Positions 15,396 through 24,174 of a stretch of 27,854 nt of DNA are shown here, one piece after another. Position 1 is the stretch's first letter. Each line of letters begins with the position of its first letter. The stretch is from Bacteroidetes bacterium UBA7688. Its GTDB lineage: Bacteria > Bacteroidota > Bacteroidia > Chitinophagales > Chitinophagaceae. The DNA lies in the NCBI GenBank assembly GCA_002482815.1, contig DLGS01000243.1, positions 1 through 27,854 on the forward strand, in the 5' to 3' direction. The notes beneath the pieces were generated by a model, which was given only the letters and a program-made list of their open reading frames with translations, made no database searches and was not told the origin of the DNA. The position numbers and the translations under genes were made by a program.

Positions 15396-16358
15396 TTAAC
15401 CTGCAGCAAACTGCATTTGTTCTTCTGCTAAAATAGCTTTGGGAAATAAAATGTTATTTTCAAGATGTACATGCCTATGAAGATCGTTCTCATATTCATC
15501 CAATTTTTTATACAGAATGGTGTAAGAATTACAAGCATCAGCGGGGAGGGTAAAATCGTTAGTGATTTCCCTTATCGTTTGGAGGATCTCACCCGCATGC
15601 TCATGTTCTGATTCCATGATATGAATTGGATTGGATACACTTCCAAACGCAAATTCTGGAAGCACACCTCGATTACGCTCAATAAGGGCAAGCTCCTTTA
15701 TAAATGGGAAAAGTATGTTTTCTTCTTTGCTCAAATGTAAAAGCAGATCTTTCCCAACTTCACTGAAAAGCCTGGCTACTTTAATGGCTTCAGGATGCTG
15801 TTCACCATGCACCTTTGCCACTTTATTAGCCAGTTCCATAATAAATGATGTATTTTCTTTCACATACTGATGATGGGTATTAATGATATAATCTGTTAAA
15901 AACCCGATATCCCATTTCAAGTAATCATTTTCGCTCCCATCGGTTGCGTAAGCGGTAGTTGCGAGTGCTTTTGCTACCTCAGCGGCATCAAGTCCTTTTT
16001 TATCGCAAACCTCCTTAATGGTTTTTTTTCCTCCGCAACAAAAATCGATTCCAAAACTTTTAAACACCTGGGCTTTTCGGTAATCCTGCGTTACAATTTC
16101 GCCAATGGTAGGCTCACTTCCTTTCGTTTCGTTTTTAGAAATTTTAACTTTCCATAGCTCGGGACCATTTTCGAGGTACTCCCAACCAAAAACGGGCCCA
16201 CGTTCTGCTAATAGCTGGTAATAAAGCGGCTTCGGATCGTGATCGTTATCAATTAAAAAAGCCTCTCCCGGATGTAGTTCATCGTATATCTCAAAAATTA
16301 CCGGATGTTTTTGGCGTGGCTCTAAAGCCGTTACATTTAATGTTTTTAGGGTTTCCAT
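15396..16358 (-). CDS. ric: DUF2249-ScdA_N-hemerythrin RIC fusion protein
   Basis: 320 residues with three parts: a DUF2249 domain (about 5-75; LNVTALEPRQKHPVIFEIYD, then LAERGPVFGWEYLENGPELW), an ScdA_N domain with C107-C108 in GIDFCCGGKKT, and a hemerythrin-like domain with THHQYVKE, LHLSKEENILFP, ESEHEHAGEIL and HRHVHLENNILFP. RIC proteins repair NO-damaged iron-sulfur clusters; the added DUF2249 domain may be a redox or protein-interaction module (inference). Its promoter holds an Fnr-type box (16431-16444), so it is expected under denitrifying conditions. A shorter RIC without DUF2249 is at 5155-5886. Confidence 0.92.
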   Translation of the reverse strand: METLKTLNVTALEPRQKHPVIFEIYDELHPGEAFLIDNDHDPKPLYYQLLAERGPVFGWEYLENGPELWKVKISKNETKGSEPTIGEIVTQDYRKAQVFKSFGIDFCCGGKKTIKEVCDKKGLDAAEVAKALATTAYATDGSENDYLKWDIGFLTDYIINTHHQYVKENTSFIMELANKVAKVHGEQHPEAIKVARLFSEVGKDLLLHLSKEENILFPFIKELALIERNRGVLPEFAFGSVSNPIHIMESEHEHAGEILQTIREITNDFTLPADACNSYTILYKKLDEYENDLHRHVHLENNILFPKAILAEEQMQFAAG

Positions 16359-16400
16359 ATTATTTTATCTAATCAATGTTAACTTAAGGTATTGTACATA

Positions 16401-16444
16401 CAAATTTAGCAGACCTCAAGCCTATACTTTATGATTTGAATCAC
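16401..16444 (-). promoter_or_regulatory. Fnr-type box plus -7 element for the RIC fusion gene
   Basis: On the minus strand GTGAT-TCAA-ATCAT (16444-16431), centre 29.5 bp before a perfect TAAATTTG (16408-16401). The ATG at 16358 follows 42 bp later. Box and promoter lie just after the stop of the DUF59 gene. Confidence 0.7.
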
Positions 16445-16445
16445 A

Positions 16446-16781
16446 TTAACATCCCCTTAGTGCTTTTAGTCCAGCTAAGGAAATCGATTCGTAGCTCCAT
16501 TCCGGTTCCCAGATTAGGTTAACCGCGGTTGTGAAAAGAGGAAAAGTTCGCTCCATGCTATTCTTAGTAGCAGATAAGATACTTTCTCCCATGGGGCAGA
16601 ATTTAGAGGACAAGGTCATTTCTATCAGAATGTTCAAATGAATTTCATCGATTTTTATAGTATATACCAACCCTAGGTCAACAATATTAATGTTCAATTC
16701 GGGATCAATCACCGTTTTAAGGGCATCGATAAACTGTTCTTTCTTATCATATAAATGACTGGGAAAATCAAATCTGATCAT
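16446..16781 (-). CDS. DUF59/MIP18-family metal-sulfur cluster assembly factor
   Basis: 111 residues of the PaaD/SufT-like DUF59 family: IDPELNINIVDLGLVYTIKI is the core signature, followed by MTLSSKFCPMGESILS with the conserved Cys of the family and a C-terminal VNLIWEPEWSYESIS. Members help insert iron-sulfur clusters into target proteins. It overlaps the HCO-like gene by 14 bp and ends the long operon starting at 24690. Being coupled to an HCO-like protein and a DUF2249 protein suggests it matures or repairs a partner of that module. Confidence 0.85.
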   Translation of the reverse strand: MIRFDFPSHLYDKKEQFIDALKTVIDPELNINIVDLGLVYTIKIDEIHLNILIEMTLSSKFCPMGESILSATKNSMERTFPLFTTAVNLIWEPEWSYESISLAGLKALRGC

Positions 16782-18060
16782 ACGCTTCGGTCTTAGTTTT
16801 ATGCAAAAGCAGGGAAATCACATGCACACAATAGATTAAGGCAGTCGTGCACAAACTACCGGCACCTATAAATTTTAGCATCAGAGAATCGAGGAGAAAG
16901 CCGGCGATAAATGCTGCCACAAAAAGAATAAATGCCAAAAATTGAATAGATAATAACGTATGATGAATGAGATCAGCAGGAACTGGGGTTTTAACCTTCC
17001 CACTTAAATGTTCATAATGTTTAAGCCATACAATAAAAGGTAAGGTTTTAAAAGTTTGACCCAATACCAATGCACCAATCCAGCCCATGAAAATTAACAT
17101 TCCATAAATCATAGATAAGTTGACCGCAATGGGATGATGCTTTAAATGGTAATGGAGTATAAAAGGTAAAACCAGTATAGCAGCACCAAGAAAAACAAAT
17201 GAAAACAAAGTTTTAACCATCGGGAGATCAACTTCTTTGCGGATACGGGATTTAAAACACTTGAAAAGGTAAATCAAATAAGATGATACACCTATAGCAC
17301 CAAATAGTACAATAATATAAGTATCGAGCCCAATTCCGTGTAAAAATCCACTCACGATGAATGTTAAAAGCGTGATATTTATAAAATAATAGGATATAGA
17401 AAGAAGGTGTTTCTTTTGATATTTAGAGACCAAGAACATGGGAACAAGTTTGGCGCTAACACCAATTATAAGCATCAAGAACCAGCCTACAATTCCCATA
17501 TGGGCATGTAACCTAAGATAGTACAGGTGATCTTTTTGCAAAAAGGGATAGCGAAAATTGAATACCATTAACGCACCAACCAAAACCGTTAAAGTAAGCC
17601 ACAAACAAGCCGTGACTATAAATTCCTGAAAGATAGATTCCTGCTTTTTATGTCGAAGGGTAAAAAAGACATTGGCATTAAAGCACATTACCCCTGTAAG
17701 TACAAGCAAGCTCGCCATCTGCATGTTTAAGCCTGGATCAAAAATCCAAAAACAATAAACCAAGAGTATAATGCCCGGCACAAAGAAACCAAAACTAAAC
17801 CAGGAAAGCTTTGTGCTATATAGGGCCGTTTCCAGTATAACAGGAAGGAGTTGATATAATGCACCAAATATAATCATGGTTCCCCATCCTAGCGCCGCTG
17901 CATGTGTGATTGCTAAAACTTTAGGCTGAAAATAATGTCCCGAGAAGGAATCAATAGTAAACAACAGCATTATGGTAAGTGCAAAGAAAAATAGCCCCGC
18001 AAATAAATAATGGGCAATTACAATTTTATAAAGTGGCTTACTATGCGTAATACTGCTCAT
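16768..18060 (-). CDS. Heme-copper-oxidase subunit I-like membrane protein, second type
   Basis: 430 residues with about 12 hydrophobic helices. Likely heme-ligand histidines: H53 in LAITHAAALGWGTMIIFGAL and H185/H187 in YLRLHAHMGIVGWFLMLIIG, plus more His near HYHLKHHPIAVNLS. This is the pattern of short NorB/CcoN-like proteins often named cbb3-type subunit I-like. It lacks the qNOR HLWVEG and GTCHH motifs, so whether it reduces NO or O2 is open; it could also be a heme-bearing NO sensor or scavenger. It starts by a TAATG overlap with the DUF2249 gene and overlaps the DUF59 gene by 14 bp, so the three form a tight module inside the norB-nrdD operon. Confidence 0.72.
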   Translation of the reverse strand: MSSITHSKPLYKIVIAHYLFAGLFFFALTIMLLFTIDSFSGHYFQPKVLAITHAAALGWGTMIIFGALYQLLPVILETALYSTKLSWFSFGFFVPGIILLVYCFWIFDPGLNMQMASLLVLTGVMCFNANVFFTLRHKKQESIFQEFIVTACLWLTLTVLVGALMVFNFRYPFLQKDHLYYLRLHAHMGIVGWFLMLIIGVSAKLVPMFLVSKYQKKHLLSISYYFINITLLTFIVSGFLHGIGLDTYIIVLFGAIGVSSYLIYLFKCFKSRIRKEVDLPMVKTLFSFVFLGAAILVLPFILHYHLKHHPIAVNLSMIYGMLIFMGWIGALVLGQTFKTLPFIVWLKHYEHLSGKVKTPVPADLIHHTLLSIQFLAFILFVAAFIAGFLLDSLMLKFIGAGSLCTTALIYCVHVISLLLHKTKTEAYDQI

Positions 18061-18869
18061 TATCTATAAATTAATATATCCAGTGCATTATCTGAAGTAT
18101 GATTAATAAGAAACTTGAAACCTCTATTATTGAGTTCAGGAATTAGGTATACAGGCAATTTCTTGTGATAAACATATAATAACTCATCCTCATTTAAGGT
18201 GTCTATCTTTGCTAAGATCTGGATCATTGGCTGTGGCATTTCCAATTCACGAACGTCAATATATTTAATCTTCTCTTGGGGGAAGCTCTGCAACACCAAA
18301 TCAAATACCTCTTCTGTAGCTGATGAAGGATCAGAAAGTTTAGGGATGCTGACCGCCAGGGGTATTGTTTTTTCGAACCAGGTTACCACTACATCCTCTG
18401 CAATATACTGCGTTTGATTTAAGAATCCTTTATCAGTAAGTAGACTGATCAATGGTACAGGTTCAAATGAATTGATGACCTTTAGCCGATCGCCAATGCC
18501 CATGCGATTGGCCATACCCAGAATCTCCTTTAACGGATCTTTCTTTTGCTCAAGGTAGCTCCGCGCATCCAATTCCATTACCCTCGTTTTATGGGTTAGA
18601 TCGATGGTATTTGGTTTTGTCAGAAGAGGCGTTGTAACTGTTTCCTCAATGATGAAGCCGATTTGTTGCATGCTATCCAAAAAATCTTCCATCTTACATT
18701 TAGCCACTTTACATGCATCAGCAATGGTAACGCGACGGGCCAATAAATTTCGTAATATTGGATTGCGCAATTTCGAAAAATTGGAGTTTAATTTAATAAG
18801 TTGCTCCATTACTCGATCCTGATCATGATCTAATAGTGTCTTTATCCGTGTATGCGCATTAATTTTCAT
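18060..18869 (-). CDS. DUF1858 and double DUF2249 domain protein
   Basis: 269 residues, soluble. The N-terminal 75 residues look like a DUF1858-type helical domain (NAHTRIKTLLDHDQDRVMEQ ... RRVTIADACKVAKC). Two DUF2249 domains follow: VMELDARSYLEQKKDPLKEI with GDRLKVINSFEPVPLISLLT, and KYIDVRELEMPQPMIQILAK with DELLYVYHKKLPVYLIPEL. DUF2249 is a TusA-like fold often found near denitrification genes; no catalytic role is established. It is the first of the three-gene module with the HCO-like and DUF59 genes and starts 64 bp after nrdG. Confidence 0.8.
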   Translation of the reverse strand: MKINAHTRIKTLLDHDQDRVMEQLIKLNSNFSKLRNPILRNLLARRVTIADACKVAKCKMEDFLDSMQQIGFIIEETVTTPLLTKPNTIDLTHKTRVMELDARSYLEQKKDPLKEILGMANRMGIGDRLKVINSFEPVPLISLLTDKGFLNQTQYIAEDVVVTWFEKTIPLAVSIPKLSDPSSATEEVFDLVLQSFPQEKIKYIDVRELEMPQPMIQILAKIDTLNEDELLYVYHKKLPVYLIPELNNRGFKFLINHTSDNALDILIYR

Positions 18870-18933
18870 TTTTTAGCAGTTTTCATGTTCAATGTTTTTC
18901 AGCATCTTACCAATCGCTTTGATGTAGTAAATT

Positions 18934-19623
18934 TTATCTGAAAACAATCTTCATATCGCTGGCAGCGAAGTCGGTACTTTTTAATCGGTGCATAGATGCA
19001 TTCAAATTACCAAGGGTAGGAACATCGTTAACAAATTGCTGGATATAATACGTGCCGGCATACTTCATTAACTTGAGATAGCCGACCATTTCCTCAAAGT
19101 CTTTTGGAGTAATCAGGTCAGAATGAATCGTCGTTCGTACTTCAAATTTCTGCTCTGATGCAATTAGAAAACGTAAACTATGCTCAAAATTCTCAAACAA
19201 GTTCGAGCCTGTAATGATTTCAAATTTGTTCGGCAAGGCCTTAAAGTCCAAAGCAAAATAATCTACCAATCCTAAAGCTACCAAATGCCTGATCATCTCT
19301 GGCCTGGATCCATTGGTATCTACCTTTATTAAAAATCCCATTTTCCTAATTTCCTTCAACAGCCAGATGATCTGATTGTGCAATGTGCATTCTCCTCCAC
19401 TTAAAACCACCCCTTCCAAAATCCCCTTTCTTGATTCAAGGAATTCCACAACCTTTTCATAACTGATTTTTCCTTTGCCCATAACAATTTCAGGGTTGTA
19501 ACAATAGGTGCAACGCATGTTACACCCTGCAAACCACACAATGCAAGCAATCTGGTCCGGATAATCCAGTAAAGTAAACGGGGTAATATTAAATATTGGA
19601 GTTTTATTCCTAATACTTTGCAA
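18934..19623 (-). CDS. nrdG: Anaerobic ribonucleotide reductase-activating protein (radical SAM)
   Basis: About 229 residues from the TTG at 19623. A longer frame reaches a TTG at 19674, but that part overlaps the small glycyl-radical ORF entirely; the family has only about 10 residues before NITPFTLLDYPD, so 19623 is preferred. The radical-SAM cluster motif is CNMRCTYC (Cys-x3-Cys-x2-Cys) in FAGCNMRCTYCYNPEIVMG; a glycine-rich SAM-binding segment VLSGGECTLH follows. NrdG makes the glycyl radical on the class III ribonucleotide reductase. Overlaps the upstream ORF by 14 bp, indicating coupled translation. Confidence 0.9.
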   Translation of the reverse strand: MQSIRNKTPIFNITPFTLLDYPDQIACIVWFAGCNMRCTYCYNPEIVMGKGKISYEKVVEFLESRKGILEGVVLSGGECTLHNQIIWLLKEIRKMGFLIKVDTNGSRPEMIRHLVALGLVDYFALDFKALPNKFEIITGSNLFENFEHSLRFLIASEQKFEVRTTIHSDLITPKDFEEMVGYLKLMKYAGTYYIQQFVNDVPTLGNLNASMHRLKSTDFAASDMKIVFR

Positions 19624-19771
19624 AATGTTTGCGCTGCTGATGTTCGCCCTTTTTTCCGATATTAAAGCTTTCAACGGGCCTGTGGTATCCCATCACGCGT
19701 GTATAAACCAAACATTTGGTTCTCTGCTCCTTGTATTGGGCCAGGACATCATTTTTCAATTTTGTTTTCAT
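19610..19771 (-). CDS. Separate glycyl-radical segment of class III ribonucleotide reductase
   Basis: A 53-residue ORF from an ATG at 19771 to a TAG at 19612-19610. It begins MKTKLKNDVLAQYKEQRTKC and contains YTRVMGYHRPVESFNIGKKG, then EHQQRKHFAKY. This is the C-terminal glycyl-radical loop of NrdD (R-V-x-G-Y-x-R-P ... N-x-G-K ... E ... R), with radical site Gly28. The preceding nrdD frame stops before this segment, so the radical glycine is encoded only here, in a frame +1 to nrdD and overlapping its end by 23 bp. It has its own ATG and an upstream AT-rich leader but no strong Shine-Dalgarno. Either a split reductase whose two chains associate, or a frame change (programmed shift or sequencing error) in one gene. 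By analogy, GrcA/YfiD supplies a spare glycyl-radical segment to pyruvate formate-lyase. Confidence 0.8.
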   Translation of the reverse strand: MKTKLKNDVLAQYKEQRTKCLVYTRVMGYHRPVESFNIGKKGEHQQRKHFAKY

Positions 19772-21878
19772 AATTTACTATTTTTGAGTTATGGTATTTA
19801 TCTATAATTAATTCATCGCACAAGGGACAGAATTCATGCTCGCCACTTAAATATCCGTGTACGGTACAGATGCTAAAAACTGGTGTTACCGTGATATAGG
19901 GTAACCTAAATCCGGTCAATACTTTACGAACAAATGATTTGCAGGCGAGGGAAGAACTCAGTCTTTCCTCCATATACAAGTGCAAAACTGTTCCGCCTGT
20001 ATACTGGCACTGGAGTTCATCTTGTAGCATTAGCGCCTCAAATGGATCATTTGTATGGCCTACAGGGATCTGCGAGCTGTTTGTGTAATAGATATTTTGC
20101 TCTTTTCCAGCCTGAATGATGTCTGGAAACCGTTTCTGGTCTTCTTTCGCAAAGCGATAGGTCGTGCCTTCGGCCGGAGTTGCCTCCAGGTTATAAAGAT
20201 TGCCGGTCGTTTCCTGAAATTCCTTCATGCGCATCCTGATATGGCCCAGTATTTCGAGCCCGTAGGAAATCCCCCATCGATCGGCAATGGTATATTTGCC
20301 TGATGTAAAATTGAGGATCATTTCATTCATCCCATTCACGCCAATGGTGGAAAAGTGATTTTTGAAATGGCTAAGGTATCTTTTGGTATAAGGAAATAAA
20401 CCTACGTCGTACATTTCCTGTATAAAAACCCTTTTCTTCTCCAGCGTTGAACTTGCGATATAAAGTAGCCTGTCCAAGTTCTCCATAAGCATTGATTGAT
20501 CTCCCTTGTATAAATAGCCTAGCCTGGCCATATTTATGGTTACAACACCAATACTACCGGTCATTTCGGCACTGCCAAATAGCCCGTTGCCACGTTTTAA
20601 CAATTCCCTTAGATCGAGCTGCAAACGGCAGCACATGCTTCGCACGGCATTAGGCTTATAGGCATTGGGGTTCTCTATCCTGTTTCCGTCGTCATCTAAA
20701 ATATATTGGCTTCCAATAAAATTCTGGAAATAAGAGGAGCCGATTTTTGCGGTGTTTTCAAAAAGGAGGCCTACATTTTCTCCTTCCCAGTCAAAGTCTT
20801 CGGTAATGTTCACCGTTGGTATGGGAAAGGTAAAAGGCTGCCCAGCTGCATCGCCTGCTGTCATTACGGTATAATACGCCTTGTTGATCATATCCATTTC
20901 TTTCTGAAAATGCTCATAACGTAGATCAACCAAGCTTGAGGCATTCCTGCTTTTTGCTTCCTCTATCAACAATTCGTCTGTCAATCCGGTAAAAAGATGA
21001 GCATCATTCCTTGTTGGCATCTGTACCTTAAGATCCTGGGGAACTGTCCAGTCCAACGTAATATTCGTAAAAGGAGACTGCCCCCAGCGTGCAGGGACAT
21101 TTAAATTATAGACAAAGCTTCTAACGGCTTTTAAAACCTCCCCATAAGAGAGCTGGTCCTTAAATACATAAGGTGCAAGATAGGTATCGAATGAGCTGAA
21201 TGCTTGGGCTCCGGCCCATTCACTCTGCAAAATTCCCAGAAAATTTGCCATTTGTCCCAAAGCCTCTCTAAAATGAGAAGGTGCCTTGCTCTCTACCCTG
21301 CCACGAACACAATTAAACCCTTCATTGAGCAAAGCCCTGAGGCTCCAGCCAGCGCAGTAGCCGGTTAGACAGTCCAGATCATGAATGTGGATATCGCCCG
21401 AACGATGCGCATACCCTTCTTCCTTGCTATAAACTTTGTCCAGCCAATAATTGGCAATAATCTTTCCGGCTACATTATTGACCAATCCGGCATTGGAATA
21501 GGAAGTATTTGCATTTGCGTTAATCCGCCAATCCGTTTGCCTGATATACTCTTCCACAGTCTGTGTACTATCAACATACGTGGTATCTTCATTTAAACCA
21601 GCGATGTGTTCCCGTTGCATCTTTCGGGTATGCCTAAAAAGCATAAAGGAACGCAGGACATCGAAATGGTGATTTTCAAAAAGCGAACGTTCAATAAGGT
21701 CCTGGATATCTTCTACAGCCCAGACCGCCCTTTCCAGTACAGTAGCGCATACCAAGCCAAAAACCTTTTTGTCCAGAACAGCACCAACACTATTGAAGGC
21801 CTTTGTTATTGCATCTTCTATTTTCCAGCCTTCATAAGGCTGGAAGGATCCATTCCTTTTAATTACATAAATTTCCAT
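19749..21878 (-). CDS. nrdD: Class III (anaerobic) ribonucleoside-triphosphate reductase, catalytic part
   Basis: 709 residues. An ATP-cone regulatory domain (about 1-95; IYVIKRNGSFQPYEGWKIED) precedes the ten-stranded barrel typical of NrdD, including DIHIHDLDCLTGYCAGWSLR, SPFTNITLDWTVP, the MTAGDAAGQPFTFPIPTVNI segment and a C-terminal zinc site (CTVHG and CPLC). It reduces ribonucleotides to deoxyribonucleotides without oxygen. The chain ends at YHNSKIVNYENKIEK, before the usual RVxGY glycyl-radical segment, which appears in another frame as the ORF at 19610-19771. Starts 12 bp after norB; co-transcription with norB ties DNA synthesis to anaerobic respiration. Confidence 0.93.
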   Translation of the reverse strand: MEIYVIKRNGSFQPYEGWKIEDAITKAFNSVGAVLDKKVFGLVCATVLERAVWAVEDIQDLIERSLFENHHFDVLRSFMLFRHTRKMQREHIAGLNEDTTYVDSTQTVEEYIRQTDWRINANANTSYSNAGLVNNVAGKIIANYWLDKVYSKEEGYAHRSGDIHIHDLDCLTGYCAGWSLRALLNEGFNCVRGRVESKAPSHFREALGQMANFLGILQSEWAGAQAFSSFDTYLAPYVFKDQLSYGEVLKAVRSFVYNLNVPARWGQSPFTNITLDWTVPQDLKVQMPTRNDAHLFTGLTDELLIEEAKSRNASSLVDLRYEHFQKEMDMINKAYYTVMTAGDAAGQPFTFPIPTVNITEDFDWEGENVGLLFENTAKIGSSYFQNFIGSQYILDDDGNRIENPNAYKPNAVRSMCCRLQLDLRELLKRGNGLFGSAEMTGSIGVVTINMARLGYLYKGDQSMLMENLDRLLYIASSTLEKKRVFIQEMYDVGLFPYTKRYLSHFKNHFSTIGVNGMNEMILNFTSGKYTIADRWGISYGLEILGHIRMRMKEFQETTGNLYNLEATPAEGTTYRFAKEDQKRFPDIIQAGKEQNIYYTNSSQIPVGHTNDPFEALMLQDELQCQYTGGTVLHLYMEERLSSSLACKSFVRKVLTGFRLPYITVTPVFSICTVHGYLSGEHEFCPLCDELIIDKYHNSKIVNYENKIEK

Positions 21879-21890
21879 GACAGCAACTGG

Positions 21891-24149
21891 TTAATTACTT
21901 GGAGAGTTAACCTTTTTATCTTTTTTCCTGAATGATATTTCGAAAACGAAGTAGCACAGTGTCAAGATCCCAAAACCGAATATCGTATCGCCTAAGGCCC
22001 TGAACCATTTTAGGGCAACCATAAGCGGTTGCTGCATCAGTTCGCTTGAACGGGCATACCACATGCCATGTTCTATGCTGGCAATGGCTTGTAAAATGCC
22101 TACAGGCAAAAGGCTTAACAACGCCATAGCAAGCAGGCCAATATTGGTGGCCCAGAAGATAAACTTCATCAGTTTTTCGTTCCACACCTCATGCCTATAT
22201 AGACTTCTCAAAACAAAAAGCATCAGACCGATGCCAAGCATCCCATAAACTCCAAATAAAGCGGTATGTCCGTGCAGTGGGGTGGTGTTCAGCCCTTGTA
22301 CATAATAGAGTGCGATTGGCGGGTTAATGATAAAACCGAATACCCCAGCGCCCAGAAAATTCCAGAAAGCAACTGCGATCATAAAGTAGATTGGCCACTT
22401 GTAATCCCTGATCCAAACTGTTGACTTTGAAAGCTTGTAATTGTGATAGGCCTCATAGCCGATGAGCACAAGCGGCACGATCTCTAGCGCACTAAAGGTT
22501 GCTCCAAATGCCATTACCCCTACCGGTGTTCCCGAAAAATACAAATGGTGGCAGGTACCCAATATGCCGCCCGACATAAAAATAATGGTCGAAAATATGA
22601 CATTAATGGTAGCGGTTTTAGTTTTGAGCAGGCCCAGGCGTACAAAAAGGAAGGCGATCACCACAGTAGCGAATACTTCGAAAAATCCTTCAACCCATAG
22701 GTGAACAACCCACCACCTCCAGTATTCGGCGATGGCCAGATTGGTCTGCCTTCCCCACATCAATCCTGCGGCATAAAATAAGGCGATTGCCGTACAAGAA
22801 ATCAAAAACATAATGATCAGGTTCTTTTCCGCAGTTTTCTGCCTCAATACCGGAAGCAATGGCCTCACCATTAATGCCAGCCAAACAAATAGCCCGACTA
22901 GTAAAAAAATCTGCCAGAACCTGCCCAGGTCAACATATTCGTAACCTTGATGGCCGAACCAAAAATTCTCGATCAGATTGAGCTTTTGCATTACGCCCAT
23001 CCACTGCCCAGCCATAGATCCCAATACGATGATCAATAGGGCAATGAACAGGAAGTTTACCCCAAATACTTGAAATTTAGGATCTTTGCCTGATACCGCC
23101 GGAGCAATGTACAATCCTGTGGCGAGCCATGCTGTCGCAATCCAAAAAATAGCCAGCTGGGTATGCCAGGTTCTTGATACTGCATAGGGTAAATATTGAT
23201 CTAAAGGAAACCCGAAAAAACCATCCCCTTCTACTCCGTAATGGGCAGTAATTACACCTAAGATCACTTGCAGAACAATCAATAAACTTACCACCAGGAA
23301 ATACTTCTTGATCATGAACATCGATGGGGTCATACCCTGTTTGAGCAATGGATCCTCTGCCGGTGTTTCAAGATGTTCGTCTTCGCCTGATTTAACATGG
23401 TAAAAAATCAGGATCCCGATACAGAAAATCAACAAGATGATGCTTACCCCAGACCAGATCAATAGATTAGACGTTGCCACATTTCCAACCAGTTCGTCAG
23501 AAGGCCAGTTGTGCGTATAAGATATTTTGGCCCCAGGTCTTTCTGTTACCGTTGCCCATGTTGCCCAAAAGAAAAAGGCATTCATTTTATGCATTCTTTT
23601 CTCATCCTTTATCGACATTTTTGGAATGGCATAATCGTGGCGGAGCTGATCAAACTTTGGATCGTTCATAAACAATCCCTTGTAGTAATCGCTTAAAAAA
23701 GCGACGGCAGCTATCCGATCTTCAGAAACTGTAATGGTATTGGTTTTTGCATCAAATGTGTTTTTTCTGACGTCTTTTTGAAGCCTGATTTTTAATCCTG
23801 CCTGCTGCTCATCTGTTAAAGCGGAGAAAGTGGTGCTAAAATCTGCCTTTGCATAACGATCCAAGATAAACACCGCTTCCCGATGAAGCCAATCGGCAGT
23901 CCAATCTGGTGCAACATACGCACCATGGCCCCAAATGGTGCCAACTTCCTGTCCGCCCATGCTCTGCCAGATGTTCTGTCCATCTTTAATCTCTTGTTCG
24001 GTAAAGATTGTTTGGTTATCAGCAGAAATGATCCGAGCTGGGATAGGTGGGGCCTGTTGGTAGATTTCATAACCAAAATAGCCCAAAATGGCGAAGGAGA
24101 TGCCCATTACCAGCGCAAATCCAATCCAAAGTTTTTTTTCTCTGTTCAC
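21891..24149 (-). CDS. norB: Quinol-dependent nitric oxide reductase (qNOR)
   Basis: 752 residues, the length of single-chain qNOR, reducing NO to N2O at the cytoplasmic membrane with quinol electrons. An N-terminal helix and a periplasmic domain (about 40-225; WQSMGGQEVGTIWGHGAYVA) correspond to the cytochrome-c-like extension without a heme CxxCH. Then a NorB core of about 12 helices: H329 (SRTWHTQLAIFW), FeB ligands H483 (VVHLWVEGFFEVF, with the Glu of HLWVEG), H534/H535 (GTCHHLYFSG), and H626/H628 (PLHGHTALFGVYG). It is 25 bp after the cupredoxin gene and 12 bp before nrdD. Confidence 0.96.
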   Translation of the reverse strand: MNREKKLWIGFALVMGISFAILGYFGYEIYQQAPPIPARIISADNQTIFTEQEIKDGQNIWQSMGGQEVGTIWGHGAYVAPDWTADWLHREAVFILDRYAKADFSTTFSALTDEQQAGLKIRLQKDVRKNTFDAKTNTITVSEDRIAAVAFLSDYYKGLFMNDPKFDQLRHDYAIPKMSIKDEKRMHKMNAFFFWATWATVTERPGAKISYTHNWPSDELVGNVATSNLLIWSGVSIILLIFCIGILIFYHVKSGEDEHLETPAEDPLLKQGMTPSMFMIKKYFLVVSLLIVLQVILGVITAHYGVEGDGFFGFPLDQYLPYAVSRTWHTQLAIFWIATAWLATGLYIAPAVSGKDPKFQVFGVNFLFIALLIIVLGSMAGQWMGVMQKLNLIENFWFGHQGYEYVDLGRFWQIFLLVGLFVWLALMVRPLLPVLRQKTAEKNLIIMFLISCTAIALFYAAGLMWGRQTNLAIAEYWRWWVVHLWVEGFFEVFATVVIAFLFVRLGLLKTKTATINVIFSTIIFMSGGILGTCHHLYFSGTPVGVMAFGATFSALEIVPLVLIGYEAYHNYKLSKSTVWIRDYKWPIYFMIAVAFWNFLGAGVFGFIINPPIALYYVQGLNTTPLHGHTALFGVYGMLGIGLMLFVLRSLYRHEVWNEKLMKFIFWATNIGLLAMALLSLLPVGILQAIASIEHGMWYARSSELMQQPLMVALKWFRALGDTIFGFGILTLCYFVFEISFRKKDKKVNSPSN

Positions 24150-24174
24150 TTTTAATATGTTTTAGATATATCCT

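Noticed and set aside
16768..18060. NnrS as a name for this membrane protein
   Set aside because: The length and helices fit, but the typical NnrS motifs are not seen; the HAHMGIVGW and HAAALGWG motifs fit an HCO-like protein better.
19610..19674. Longer nrdG starting at the TTG at 19674
   Set aside because: It would read through the glycyl-radical coding sequence in another frame and add 17 residues not typical of the family; the TTG at 19623 fits better.
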